Source: an uncultured Prevotellaceae bacterium (GTDB taxonomy: Bacteria; Bacteroidota; Bacteroidia; Bacteroidales; Bacteroidaceae). Taken from it: a stretch of 64,000 nucleotides of DNA. The DNA is taken from the NCBI GenBank assembly GCA_947169245.1, contig CAMVPA010000001.1, positions 62,001-126,000 on the forward strand. The letters are read 5' to 3'. A program made the translations under genes and the position numbers. How positions within the stretch are numbered: position 1 is the stretch's first letter; each line of letters starts with the position of its first letter. Shown one piece after another: positions 33,530 to 42,300 of this stretch. The notes under the pieces were generated by a model, which was given only the letters and a program-made list of their open reading frames with translations, had not been told where the DNA came from and did no database searches.

Positions 33530-34522
33530 TTAAGTTAATAATTTAATTATCGGCAGGCGGCGACCAGGTTGTCTTCGCACTGGTACCGTGATGCTAAACT
33601 CGCCGTCGCTGCCCTGGATGAGCGACGTTGTCCCGACGACCTCACCGGCCCCGTCTTCCCCTACAAAGTAGAATTTCGCGTCGATGGTACCGCCCTGCTG
33701 TTTGTCGAACTTCATGACGATTCCCGACATGTCTCCCATCTCGCTGCCGACGCCCATCTTGTCGGCCAGCAGTCCCACGCTGCCGTCGTCGTAGGTGCGG
33801 AACCCGAAGCTCTTGCCCTCGGTGTTGTAGGCCGAGAATACCAGCAGGTTGCCCTCAGCGTCGGCCATCAGGTAGGGGTTGCTGCGCCCGTCCATGTTGC
33901 CGACGGCCTGGAAAGCCGAGCCGTCGTAGCGGTCCATCACGTTGTCGGTGGCATACCAGTTGCCACTGACATACACCAGGCCGCCCGTGCCGATGGCCTT
34001 GGCCTGTGCACGAGCCAGCGTCAGTTGCGGACCGGCGCTGAACGCATGTGCCTGCGGGTCATAGATGTCGGTAGCCGCCGTCTGGCCCACGCCGCCCTGC
34101 TTCGAGAAGCCACCACCCACCATGTAGCGCCCGTCGGCAAGCTTCACCGAGAAGGCGCCGTCGTGGGTGTTGCCGATGCTCAGACTGCGCCAGCCGCCGT
34201 CTTGGTAGAGCTCGGCCGTCTTCGTCGGCGTGAAGCCCGTGGTACGGCCGCCCACCACCACGAAGCCGTTGCCCGAGGGCAACACCTGGTGGCTCATGCG
34301 TGCCGTGGGCATGTCGGCTATCTGTTCATACTGCAGCACGGCCGTCACGCCCTGCCGCTCGGCAGCCCGTGCTGCCGCCCGCTGCGGACGGATGTCCTTG
34401 ATGCCGGCCACGCGCTCCGTCGTGCCTTTAGGGCCGACGGTCTGTGCCTCTGCCATCATGGGCACGACCAGCATCACCGCCGCCGTCAGTGCCAACCTGA
34501 GAATAGTCTTGGTCTTGTTCAT
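33530..34522 (-). CDS. Secreted kelch-like beta-propeller protein, probably truncated
   Basis: A 330-residue protein with a signal peptide ending near MMAEA. The mature part has kelch-like repeats: SHQVLPSGNGFVVVGGRTTGF, YMVGGGFSKQGGVGQ and VYVSGNWYATDNVMDRYDG. These align with the sensor domain of the AraC-type protein at 39261-40964 (VFGGHANGFKPT, VLLAGGHEKDLGIGQ, VVISGNWYHDDGIEIYDG). The present protein stops about two thirds of the way through that domain, in a basic tail RRQPGRRLPIIKLLT. A break near the end or a shortened paralogue would both explain this. Confidence 0.75.
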   Translation of the reverse strand: MNKTKTILRLALTAAVMLVVPMMAEAQTVGPKGTTERVAGIKDIRPQRAAARAAERQGVTAVLQYEQIADMPTARMSHQVLPSGNGFVVVGGRTTGFTPTKTAELYQDGGWRSLSIGNTHDGAFSVKLADGRYMVGGGFSKQGGVGQTAATDIYDPQAHAFSAGPQLTLARAQAKAIGTGGLVYVSGNWYATDNVMDRYDGSAFQAVGNMDGRSNPYLMADAEGNLLVFSAYNTEGKSFGFRTYDDGSVGLLADKMGVGSEMGDMSGIVMKFDKQQGGTIDAKFYFVGEDGAGEVVGTTSLIQGSDGEFSITVPVRRQPGRRLPIIKLLT

Positions 34523-34560
34523 AGTAATATCGTTTGTTGTCGTTTTCTGGTTTCAAGCTA

Positions 34561-34568
34561 CAAAGTTA
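34561..34568 (-). promoter_or_regulatory. -7 box (TAACTTTG) upstream of the kelch-like gene
   Basis: A TAnnTTTG box on the minus strand 39 bp before the start codon. No good -33 TTTG is seen at the expected distance. Confidence 0.5.
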
Positions 34569-34675
34569 ATAAAAAAAACGGAACTACCGCACATTTTGGC
34601 GAGAAAAACACTCTCATTGTCTGTTTGCGCTGATCAGTGACCCTCCGGCTACACCTCGAAACAGCAATTCCGCAA

Positions 34676-34968
34676 AACCCTTCACAGACACCGTTACCCA
34701 CTGATAGTCAGATACTTATGGTGAAGGGTTTCTGTTTTCCTATCCCATGCTCCTGGATACTGCTGACGAACGTCGGCAATATTGCTGACGAACGTCAGCA
34801 ATGCACCAGTCATCACCTTATAAGTTGGCGCAATCTCATAAAAAAGTCGAGATTGCGCCAATTTATAGAGTTATTGCTTGGCGCAATCGCATATTTTTAT
34901 TCCAGAAATAGACAACCCTTCACCTTAACATCCTCACGCACAGGGCGTTGGGTCGTTGGTGAAGGGTT
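34676..34968. repeat. Composite inverted/direct repeat field in a 514-bp non-coding gap
   Basis: The gap 34523-35036 has no gene. It contains nested repeats. AACCCTTCAC (34676-34685) pairs with GTGAAGGGTT (34721-34730). The hairpin TGCTGACG-AA-CGTCAGCA is at 34783-34800 and has a near copy at 34761-34778. TTGGCGCAATCTC (34825-34837) pairs with GAGATTGCGCCAA (34849-34861), with a third partial copy at 34879. AACCCTTCACC (34914-34924) pairs with GGTGAAGGGTT (34958-34968). The same decamer thus bounds two separate hairpins. No transposase is present; a non-autonomous mobile or regulatory RNA element is possible. Confidence 0.8.
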
Positions 34969-35036
34969 GTTCGTCTCGCTCGACCTCTGGTCGCTTGTAA
35001 GGCAAGAACTCCCTTTATTTCTTCCATTGTCAGAGG

Positions 35037-38000
35037 CTACCAGTCGAAGGCCTCGCTGACACCGTCGACGTCCTTGAAGATGAGGAAACTGTCGGCCGTG
35101 TAGTCATCGTTGAGACTGACGCTGGCTCCATAGACGTTCTTGAGAGTAGTTCCGTCTACCTCTCCAGAGAAGATGTACATCCACCATGCGTTCCAGTTCT
35201 TTCGGATGAAGGCGACGGTGAACTTGTTGCCGCTGCCCTGAATGGCCACGGGGTAGGGACCGGCGTACAGCTTGTTCCATTTACTGTAGAACTCTTTGAG
35301 GTCGAACATGATGGTGCCGTCTGGCTGGCTGCTTAACTTGATGTGCTCGACGTCGTAGTCTAAGCGTTTGTTGAGTGTGCCGTCTGCCTCGTACTTGTCA
35401 TATCCCTTCTGGCCAATAGCTTCCAAGGGCTGCAGTTCGTAGGCGCCAGAGAGGGCAGGGGGATTCATGCCGGTGTTGATGACCATACCCTTCGAGCGCA
35501 GCTCGTTGATAAGAGCCTGTTTGGGGAACGTGGGCACCCAGTCGAAGTCCTGATGGTCGTTGTCGTACTCGTTGTCATAGTCACTGGGATACTGCCAGAC
35601 GTTGAGGTCAATGCGCCAGTTCAACTGCTCGTCATCGAGGGAATAGAACCGTTCATCGATGTTGCCCTGATTGTCCTTATACCACTGATGGGCCGAAAGT
35701 ATTGAAACGAACTTGGCGAGACCGGGGCCTGTGGAGTAGGAGGTGCGCTGGCCTGTCCAACCTTCAGGGTCGTATTCGTCGTAGTCGCTCATGTCGTAGA
35801 CATTATAGTCTATCTTGCGCTTGCTGTGGAACCAGTTGGGAATCTTCTTCAGTGTCATGATGATGCTTCGTCCGAAGTTGGAGCCCTCTGTCCAGAAGTA
35901 GAGTCGTCCGCCGACGATGTTCTTGTCTATCGACTCGTTGTCAATCTTCAGGTAGACGTGGGCGGAGTCGCCACTCTCCTTGCTGCCTTTCTTCATCAGT
36001 ACGTAGAGGTAGCGGCCGTCGATGGAGGCCTGGATCTTGGAATCGCCGACGCTGTAGTTGTTGTCGAACCGGATATTGCCCCCGTTTTTCTTGGAGATGC
36101 TGATGTCGTAGTTCAGGTACTTCAGTATGTCGTATGGCGTGCCGGGCAGAATGTCGGTATCAGGCAGTGTCGGGTCTTCGTCGGGAGTGCCGCTGTCGGT
36201 GCCCTCCTGGTTGACGTAGAAGATGAGCTGCTGCTTCTGCCCACTGAGCGACTGACCGTCGACGACGATGCTGACGGTGCGCTCGTCGGCGTCCTTGTTC
36301 TCGGCTATGGTGACGGCGATGGTCCACTGGCCGTCCTTGCCCTTCTCAAGCTTGATGGAACAGAAGTTGCCGGGATTGGTCTCGGGCACTATCCAGGCCG
36401 AGAGCTGGTCGAGCGAGGTCTCCAGCACGACGGTCTGCGTGCCACCCTCTTTCTTGAACTCCACAGGCGAGGGCGTAGCCTTGATGTAGGGACGCAGCTG
36501 GCGGACGACGATGCTGTCCTCGGCCAGTTTCTTCGTGCCGGTGCTGTCGCGGCCTGTGAAGCGGATGACGGCCTCGCGGCGGTCAAGGTCGTCGGGCAGG
36601 TTGTCGATGCTGAGTTTCACGCAGTCCTCGTCCTTGTCCCAGTAGTGGTTGAATATCCAGTTGGCGTTGGCTGGCACCTCCATCTCGGTGTTGGCGATGT
36701 TGGTCAGCAGCTCTACGTCGCGGGAGTTAATCTTTTCGTCTACCTCGAGTAGGCGCTTGTCGTAATCGGTGAGCACCTTCTTCTCCTTATCTATATTAAT
36801 AAAGGCCGGACCCAGCGTGAACTGCGTACTCTGGTCGGTCAGGATGGGCTTGCCATAGACTTGGACTTGCGGATAAGCCGTATAGTACATGCCTGGCTCC
36901 AGGCAGTCGAAGGTGTTCTGATAGTGGGCATAGACGCGTGGTGTACTGTATTCCACAGGGTACCACCAATCGGCCACCTGCTTGCCTGCATCGTCAAAGA
37001 TAGCAAAGCCCACAGGCTTGCTGAATAGCAGTTCGCGACTGACGGGCGATGTCAACGTACCCTGCCAGGGCTTCTTCTTGTCGATATTCCACTGCACGCG
37101 GCTGATGTTGGGCACAATACCATAGAGTCCCAGATGGTCGGTGGTGATCTCGGGCTTCAGGTGAATGGGCGTCAGCCAGCCCAACTTGGCATAGAGCTGA
37201 ACGTTGGCGAAGAGGTTCAGGTGGACGTCGTCCTCGCGATTGAGGAGGGTGTACAGCCTGCTGGTCTCCCTATAGGCGGTCTCGGTGATGGCGTCGATGG
37301 CCACTGCCGGCTCTTCCTCTAAACGTATGCCGCCCTCTATGCGGACGCCGACTTCCCACTTACGCTTCATGAACGATACTTCCATGGCTGCCTTGGCATA
37401 GACGCCGGCATTGAAAGTCAGTTTGCCGGCCCAGCCGCTGCACGATACGCTGTCGTGGTCGCTCGTGCTTGACGAACGGTGGTGGAAAAGGTCTGGGTTG
37501 GGCAGTTGATAGGACTTCTGCTCATAGTTGAGCACGTCAACGTGGCGGGCATTTGTGCGCTGTGTCGTCCAGCTCATGTTCATGGAGCCTTGGAGCTCGA
37601 CAAATACGCCGAAGGAGAGAGCGAGGTCGAAGTCGCCTAATTTCTTGACCAGCTCCTTGCCGCTTTCCTTGATGGTTGCCTTGGTCATCTGCTTTAACAC
37701 CTCAGCGGGAATCGTGGCAGGGATGTCGAGATGCCCGGTAAGGATGCCGGCGATGTTGGTAGAGACGGATTCATCGCCACTCCACCGCAGTTCCTGATGG
37801 TATTTGATGCCCTGTTCGGGATCGGCATAGAGGAAGGCTCTGGCTTCAATCCTCGGTGTGAAGGCATAGGTGCCGGTACCCACGCCGTCGAGCGAGCCAC
37901 TGAGGTTGTCGCCGACACCGCCTGTGGCAGTGTAATTGAAGTTACCTGTCAGCGCAGGAAGTATGATGGGCTCTGCCGTCTGGTAGCTCACGTCGAGGTG

Positions 38001-38624
38001 TGTCTTCCACACGTCATTGTCGGCCGTGCGGCGGGCCTGCTCTGCCGGCGCCTGTGCAGTACCGGCGGCTTTGGCCACGAAGCGGTCGAAGAGATCCAGC
38101 AGCCCGACAGCCTCCGTCGTGACAGTGATGCCGTCGGCCGTCTGGCTTACGTCGGTGACGCTGCCCGAGAAACCGTCGGGTAGGTAAGGTGCGGGGTCTT
38201 GAATCAGCAACTTGTCGCCCACCTTGGGAACGATGCTGGCCGGTGTGGCTGCCGAGAGGCGGAACCAAGAGACGGAGTCAGAGGCAACGATGTAGTCGGT
38301 GAGCTGTGAGCTCATGATGGTGACGTCGGCCTTAACCTTGTTCTCTGGAGTGACAAAAGCCACGGAGTCGATGGCCGAGAGCGGAATGCGGTAAAGGGTG
38401 TCGAGGGCCTCGATTTCCTGTACGACCACATCCTCGTGCTCTACGCCCAGTGTGTCAACACAGCTGTAGCCTATGCGGACGATGTCGGCAAAGAAGAAAG
38501 CGTTGAATGTGCCGTCGTTGCGGAATATGTAAAGTGCGTCCTGTTTCTGCTGCGCCTGTACGGATAACAGTGATGGTAGCAGTAGCAGGGTGGCAAACAG
38601 CCGCTTCAGATATGTGGTTCTCAT
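35037..38624 (-). CDS. Large secreted protein with BACON-like domain, unknown function
   Basis: A 1195-residue protein with signal peptide ending near LLSVQA. It starts with a strand-rich part (LYIFRNDGTFNAFFFADIV). The middle, about 240-600, has many aromatic residues. Residues about 725-820 resemble a BACON-type Ig-like domain (SPVEFKKEGGTQTVVLETS and ISIVVDGQSLSGQ-like end). The last 300 residues are YW-rich (FDWVPTFPKQALINELRSKG) and end in the sequence VDGVSEAFDW. I do not recognise the whole protein. It overlaps the upstream secreted protein gene by 4 bp, so both are one transcript. Confidence 0.8.
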   Translation of the reverse strand: MRTTYLKRLFATLLLLPSLLSVQAQQKQDALYIFRNDGTFNAFFFADIVRIGYSCVDTLGVEHEDVVVQEIEALDTLYRIPLSAIDSVAFVTPENKVKADVTIMSSQLTDYIVASDSVSWFRLSAATPASIVPKVGDKLLIQDPAPYLPDGFSGSVTDVSQTADGITVTTEAVGLLDLFDRFVAKAAGTAQAPAEQARRTADNDVWKTHLDVSYQTAEPIILPALTGNFNYTATGGVGDNLSGSLDGVGTGTYAFTPRIEARAFLYADPEQGIKYHQELRWSGDESVSTNIAGILTGHLDIPATIPAEVLKQMTKATIKESGKELVKKLGDFDLALSFGVFVELQGSMNMSWTTQRTNARHVDVLNYEQKSYQLPNPDLFHHRSSSTSDHDSVSCSGWAGKLTFNAGVYAKAAMEVSFMKRKWEVGVRIEGGIRLEEEPAVAIDAITETAYRETSRLYTLLNREDDVHLNLFANVQLYAKLGWLTPIHLKPEITTDHLGLYGIVPNISRVQWNIDKKKPWQGTLTSPVSRELLFSKPVGFAIFDDAGKQVADWWYPVEYSTPRVYAHYQNTFDCLEPGMYYTAYPQVQVYGKPILTDQSTQFTLGPAFINIDKEKKVLTDYDKRLLEVDEKINSRDVELLTNIANTEMEVPANANWIFNHYWDKDEDCVKLSIDNLPDDLDRREAVIRFTGRDSTGTKKLAEDSIVVRQLRPYIKATPSPVEFKKEGGTQTVVLETSLDQLSAWIVPETNPGNFCSIKLEKGKDGQWTIAVTIAENKDADERTVSIVVDGQSLSGQKQQLIFYVNQEGTDSGTPDEDPTLPDTDILPGTPYDILKYLNYDISISKKNGGNIRFDNNYSVGDSKIQASIDGRYLYVLMKKGSKESGDSAHVYLKIDNESIDKNIVGGRLYFWTEGSNFGRSIIMTLKKIPNWFHSKRKIDYNVYDMSDYDEYDPEGWTGQRTSYSTGPGLAKFVSILSAHQWYKDNQGNIDERFYSLDDEQLNWRIDLNVWQYPSDYDNEYDNDHQDFDWVPTFPKQALINELRSKGMVINTGMNPPALSGAYELQPLEAIGQKGYDKYEADGTLNKRLDYDVEHIKLSSQPDGTIMFDLKEFYSKWNKLYAGPYPVAIQGSGNKFTVAFIRKNWNAWWMYIFSGEVDGTTLKNVYGASVSLNDDYTADSFLIFKDVDGVSEAFDW

Positions 38625-39094
38625 TGCCGTGCTATTTTAAAGGTTGTGGTTCCTGCCTTAACGATATACACTCCCAGGGGGAGCTGTTCAAGAGAGATGC
38701 GGTAGGTTCCGGCACGTCCGGCTTTCAGCTGGCGCACCAGCTTTCCTGCAGCATCATAGATGCCGACGGTGGCGTTACGCTTCAAGTGGGTCAGGACGAG
38801 TGTCCCGTTTTCATAGTCTATTTGTGCGTCGTCGTCGCGCAAAGTCTCGATGCCCGACGGGGCAACGTCTTTGTAGTTGAAACGTAACACGTCGGTCAAA
38901 GGATAGGTGGAACTCAAGTTCGGAGCGGTGACTACAAGCGAGCTCCCCTCGAAGGTGACCTGGGCTTTGTCGCTAAGCCGGAATTCGTGCTGCACCTGAT
39001 CCTTGGTGGTGATGACCAGTACGGGAGGCTGGCTGGCAGCAAAGGCCAGTGTCACCACGAAAAGGAGTGCAAATGAGAGTACTGATTTCTTCAT
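38621..39094 (-). CDS. Small secreted protein with T9SS-tail-like C-terminus
   Basis: A 157-residue protein with signal peptide MKKSVLSFALLFVVTLAFAA. The start at 39094 is chosen since 31 upstream in-frame residues lie before a good -7 box. The C-terminal 70 residues (VGIYDAAGKLVRQLKAG, then ISLEQLPLGVYIVKAG and FKIARQ) look like a type A sorting tail of the type IX secretion system, and such tails also occur without that system. The N-terminal part has the motif FRLSDKAQVTFEG, similar in style to the start of the 1195-residue protein. Confidence 0.72.
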   Translation of the reverse strand: MKKSVLSFALLFVVTLAFAASQPPVLVITTKDQVQHEFRLSDKAQVTFEGSSLVVTAPNLSSTYPLTDVLRFNYKDVAPSGIETLRDDDAQIDYENGTLVLTHLKRNATVGIYDAAGKLVRQLKAGRAGTYRISLEQLPLGVYIVKAGTTTFKIARQ

Positions 39095-39124
39095 TGTTAC
39101 TGAGTTTTTGGGAATTATCTGCCA

Positions 39125-39132
39125 CAAAGATA
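39125..39132 (-). promoter_or_regulatory. -7 box (TATCTTTG) of the secreted-protein pair
   Basis: A TAnnTTTG box on the minus strand 30 bp before the ATG at 39094. The -33 region is not clear. Confidence 0.55.
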
Positions 39133-39167
39133 GGCAAATGGCGGGGAAAAGGACTTGCAATAATTGC

Positions 39168-39204
39168 AAAACGACTGACAATAGCAAAAATTGTCAGTCG
39201 TTTT
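39168..39204. terminator. Perfect 15-bp inverted repeat, likely bidirectional terminator
   Basis: AAAACGACTGACAAT (39168-39182) pairs without mismatch with ATTGTCAGTCGTTTT (39190-39204), loop of 7. The A and T runs at the stem base make it a terminator in either direction. It lies 57 bp after the stop of the AraC-type regulator gene. Confidence 0.7.
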
Positions 39205-39260
39205 GGCAAATTACGAACCTCAGATGGCCGATTGGTATGGCGGGCGGGAGCGGTTGGCAG

Positions 39261-40964
39261 TTAGCGTGGCAGGTTGGCTATCCACTCCTTAGGCGTCATA
39301 CCCACAATTGATTTGAAGATACGGAAGAAGGTGGCCTCGTGGGAAAAACCGGACTCAGCCCAAACGGCCGTCATCTTGATGTCAGGGTAGTTGCGTATCA
39401 GCTGCTGGGCGTACTCCACACGATAGGTATTGACAAACTGTGAGAACAGACAGTCGCGCTGCTGCTTGATGCAGTCGGACACCAGACGGCTGCGGACGCC
39501 GAGCCGATCGGCCACATCGGAAACTTTCAATCCGCTATCGAGGAACAGCTTCTCACGCTTCATGACGTCGCAGATGCGCTGCATCAGTACGTCGTCAGCC
39601 TCTTCGTTGTACGGTTCCAGAGAAGGCACGTGTGGCGATACGGTCTTCGTCGTAGACCGATGGCTGCGCCGCCAGGCCTGCCATACGATAATAGCTATGA
39701 CGAAGACAGCTATCAGCACTCCCAACACAAGCCACAACCACGGGAAGGAGGCCGGCATGAGCGCCGACTTAGCATTGCCGCCGACACGGAACAGCAGTGC
39801 CGAGGAACACGGTTTGAAATTGGTTGAATTATTGCCGCCAGCCATGAGCAGGTCGCCGTCGGCGGTTAGCACGGGTGTTGAGAAGCCTACGTCGGACGGG
39901 CGGTCGGCGTAGAGTAGCGTCAGGCGGGCCGGCGTTGTGGCATAGTCGATGGAAAGGATGTAAAAGCGGTGCTGTGGGATGTCGTCGCCTTTGTCAGTGC
40001 CTACGAGATAGGCACGCTGGGCCTGGCGGTCGGCGATGACGGGCGACAGCCATTGGAGACCTGCCATCGGTATGGGGTGGTCGGTACGCAGCAGTGAGAA
40101 GTGTTCGCCCAGGACTTTGGCGATGGCTACCTGGCCCGTGCTGTCGGCTACGGGAAGGAGGTAGGTGTAGTCGCCAATGCGGCTTTGCTCGGAGCAGCTG
40201 TTCCAGTGAACGGAAAGAGGCTTCCACTGCCGGAAGAGCTCGGGCGAGAAAGGTTCGCCAAGCAAGCGGTCGACAATGATTGTGTCGTAGTATTCGTCCA
40301 TGTGTGTGCCACGGGAACCGAAAATGAGGGCATCGCCGTTGACGGAACGGAACATGAACGGCTGCGAGCGCTGCTGCGAGACGGCCTTGACGCGCGAAAA
40401 ACTCGCGTTTCCATCGTAGATTTCGATGCCGTCGTCGTGATACCAGTTGCCGCTGATGACAACACGTCCGCTATCCACCTCGACAGCACCGAAGATGACG
40501 CGGCGGGTGTCCAAGCAACCAAAACCCTCGAAGGTGCGGGTGGCGGGGTCGAACATCTCGACAGAGTAAATCTGTCCGATGCCCAAGTCCTTCTCATGGC
40601 CGCCGGCAAGTAGCACACGTCCCGACGACAGTGGCAGCACCAGCCCGTCGTCGTGCGTGTATACCATATCTAACAGATGCCACGAGCCGTCGCTGTAGTA
40701 CTCGGCAGTAGCCGTCGGCTTGAAGCCGTTGGCATGACCGCCAAACACCATCGGCACACCATCGACGCAGAGCGTAAAATGGTTGTGGCGCGCCACGTTC
40801 AGGTTGGCCAGACGCTCCACGGCGACGGGCTTGATGGGACATGCTGCGGCAGGCTTCTCGGGGCGTGTCGTAACAATAGCGGGCGCGGAGGGAATAACAA
40901 CGTCCGCACGGAGTGGAAGGCTGGTCAGGAAAGCCAGCAGCAGGGTTATGGCGTGTTTAGTCAT
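39261..40964 (-). CDS. Membrane-bound AraC-type regulator with periplasmic kelch-like sensor
   Basis: A 567-residue one-chain regulator. The start MTKHAITLLLAFLTSLPLRA is a signal peptide; a longer frame to 41120 enters the flavodiiron gene and is rejected. The periplasmic part has kelch-like repeats. One membrane helix follows (WLWLVLGVLIAVFVIAIIVW). The last 100 residues are an AraC DNA-binding domain: DVADRLGVRSRLVSDCIKQ and the second helix-turn-helix FSHEATFFRIFKSIVGMTP. It probably senses an outside ligand and acts on nearby secreted protein genes, which is inference. Confidence 0.87.
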   Translation of the reverse strand: MTKHAITLLLAFLTSLPLRADVVIPSAPAIVTTRPEKPAAACPIKPVAVERLANLNVARHNHFTLCVDGVPMVFGGHANGFKPTATAEYYSDGSWHLLDMVYTHDDGLVLPLSSGRVLLAGGHEKDLGIGQIYSVEMFDPATRTFEGFGCLDTRRVIFGAVEVDSGRVVISGNWYHDDGIEIYDGNASFSRVKAVSQQRSQPFMFRSVNGDALIFGSRGTHMDEYYDTIIVDRLLGEPFSPELFRQWKPLSVHWNSCSEQSRIGDYTYLLPVADSTGQVAIAKVLGEHFSLLRTDHPIPMAGLQWLSPVIADRQAQRAYLVGTDKGDDIPQHRFYILSIDYATTPARLTLLYADRPSDVGFSTPVLTADGDLLMAGGNNSTNFKPCSSALLFRVGGNAKSALMPASFPWLWLVLGVLIAVFVIAIIVWQAWRRSHRSTTKTVSPHVPSLEPYNEEADDVLMQRICDVMKREKLFLDSGLKVSDVADRLGVRSRLVSDCIKQQRDCLFSQFVNTYRVEYAQQLIRNYPDIKMTAVWAESGFSHEATFFRIFKSIVGMTPKEWIANLPR

Positions 40965-40989
40965 TTGTGCAACTGATGTGGTGAGCCGC

Positions 40990-42234
40990 CTATTCTGCCT
41001 GCAGGAGACGCTCGGCCATTGCGCGGCCCAGAGCCTCGCACTGTGCGATGGTGGCATCGTTGAGAGCCTGTTTGATTTCGACGGGCTCGCCCACCTGCTC
41101 GTAGTGCAGTTTCTCCTCATTCCATCGGGTAATCTCGCTCACGGCCTTCGATGCCCAGCTGAAGGAGCCGAACCAGCCGAAGAGGCGGCCCTTGATATCC
41201 TTCTGCGACAACTCGTCGAGCAGGACGTTCATCTCATGGTAGAGGCCGGTGTTGTAAGTAGGAGCGCCGACGATGAGACCCTTGTAGCGGAAGAGGTCGC
41301 GGATGATGTAGGAGTGGTGGGTCTTGGAGACATTGTAGAGGACGATGTTCTTCAGGCCGGCCTGGGCGGCAGAGCGGGCGATGACCTCGGCAGCGCGCTC
41401 GGTGTTGCCGTACATGGTGCCGTAGCAGATGACGAGACCCGGCTCTGCCTCGTACTTCGAAAGGCGGTCGTAGATGCCGATGACCTTCTCGACATACTCA
41501 TGCCACACGGGGCCGTGGGTAGAGCAGATATAGTCGACCTTGACGCCGGCCAGCTTCTTGAGGGCCATTTGTACGGGAGTGCCATACTTGCCGACGATGT
41601 TGGAGTAGTAGCGTGTCATCTCCAGCCAGAAGGTGTCGCAGTTCATCTGCTCGTCGACATAGGCGCCGTTCAAGGCTCCGAAGCAGCCGAAGGCGTCGCC
41701 GGAGAAGAGGACAGAGACCCCCCTGTCGTCCCCCGAGGGGGACACGGTAGCCTCCCCTCGGGGAGGTTGGGAGGGGGTTACTAAGGTCATCATGGTCTCG
41801 GGCCAGTGGACCATCGGCGTGAGGACGAAGCTCAGCTTATTGGCTCCAAGCTCGATGGAATCGCCGTTTTTCACCTCTATAAGGCCGTCGGTGAGGCGGT
41901 AGAAGCCGGCCATCATGTCGAAGGTCTTCTTGTTGCCGATGATCTGGATGTTGGGATAGAACTGGCGCAGCAGAGCCAGCGAGCCGCTGTGGTCGGGCTC
42001 CATGTGGTTGACGACGACGTAGTCGATGGGGCGCTCGCCGATGACCTCGCGGATGTTCTCGAGGTAGGGCATGAAGAAGTCGACCTCGACGGTGTCGATG
42101 AGACAGACCTTCTCATCGTCGATGAGGTAGGAGTTGTAGCTGACGCCGTTGGGGAGTGGCCACAGACCCTCGAACAGGTTCTTGTTGCGGTCGTTGACAC
42201 CGACGTAGTAGATGTTACTGGTAATCTCTTTCAT
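40990..42234 (-). CDS. FprA-family A-type flavoprotein (flavodiiron protein)
   Basis: A 414-residue protein. The beta-lactamase-like domain has the diiron motif HMEPDH (77-82) and SGDAFG near 178. The C-terminal flavodoxin domain starts VICYGTMYGNTERAAEV. Flavodiiron proteins reduce oxygen or nitric oxide and protect anaerobes. An extra stretch of about 22 residues (TPSQPPRGEATVSPSGDD and a few more, residues 153-174) lies in the first domain before VLFSGDAFG and comes from a simple-sequence insertion in frame. The active-site residues are intact. Confidence 0.92.
   Translation of the reverse strand: MKEITSNIYYVGVNDRNKNLFEGLWPLPNGVSYNSYLIDDEKVCLIDTVEVDFFMPYLENIREVIGERPIDYVVVNHMEPDHSGSLALLRQFYPNIQIIGNKKTFDMMAGFYRLTDGLIEVKNGDSIELGANKLSFVLTPMVHWPETMMTLVTPSQPPRGEATVSPSGDDRGVSVLFSGDAFGCFGALNGAYVDEQMNCDTFWLEMTRYYSNIVGKYGTPVQMALKKLAGVKVDYICSTHGPVWHEYVEKVIGIYDRLSKYEAEPGLVICYGTMYGNTERAAEVIARSAAQAGLKNIVLYNVSKTHHSYIIRDLFRYKGLIVGAPTYNTGLYHEMNVLLDELSQKDIKGRLFGWFGSFSWASKAVSEITRWNEEKLHYEQVGEPVEIKQALNDATIAQCEALGRAMAERLLQAE
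41713..41778. repeat. In-frame G+C-rich palindromic insertion in the flavodiiron gene
   Basis: Contains CCCCCGAGGGGG-like and CCCCTCGGGG-like palindromes and a G-run ending in GGAGGGGG. It encodes the extra loop of the flavodiiron protein and keeps the frame. Confidence 0.75.
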
Positions 42235-42261
42235 AGGTTATCGTTGTTTTTTTATTATTTG

Positions 42262-42300
42262 GGTCTTATGGGGCCTATGGGGCTTATGGGCCCTATGGGT
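42262..42300. repeat. TATGGGGC-type simple repeat at the end of the PfkB gene
   Basis: Four to five imperfect copies of an 8-9-mer (TATGGGGCC, TATGGGGCT, TATGGGCCC). The last codon and stop of the kinase gene fall inside the repeat. Confidence 0.8.

Noticed and set aside
33569..34633. Plus-strand open frame of 354 codons
   Set aside because: Antisense to the kelch-like gene, rich in His/Arg/Val as expected from a shadow frame.
34676..34968. Insertion sequence
   Set aside because: No transposase frame is present and the repeats are nested instead of terminal at a single element.
40965..41120. 52-residue N-terminal extension of the AraC-type regulator
   Set aside because: Overlaps the flavodiiron gene and hides a good signal peptide starting at 40964.
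40783..41784. Plus-strand open frame of 333 codons
   Set aside because: Antisense across two real genes (AraC-type regulator and flavodiiron protein), so it cannot be a conserved gene.
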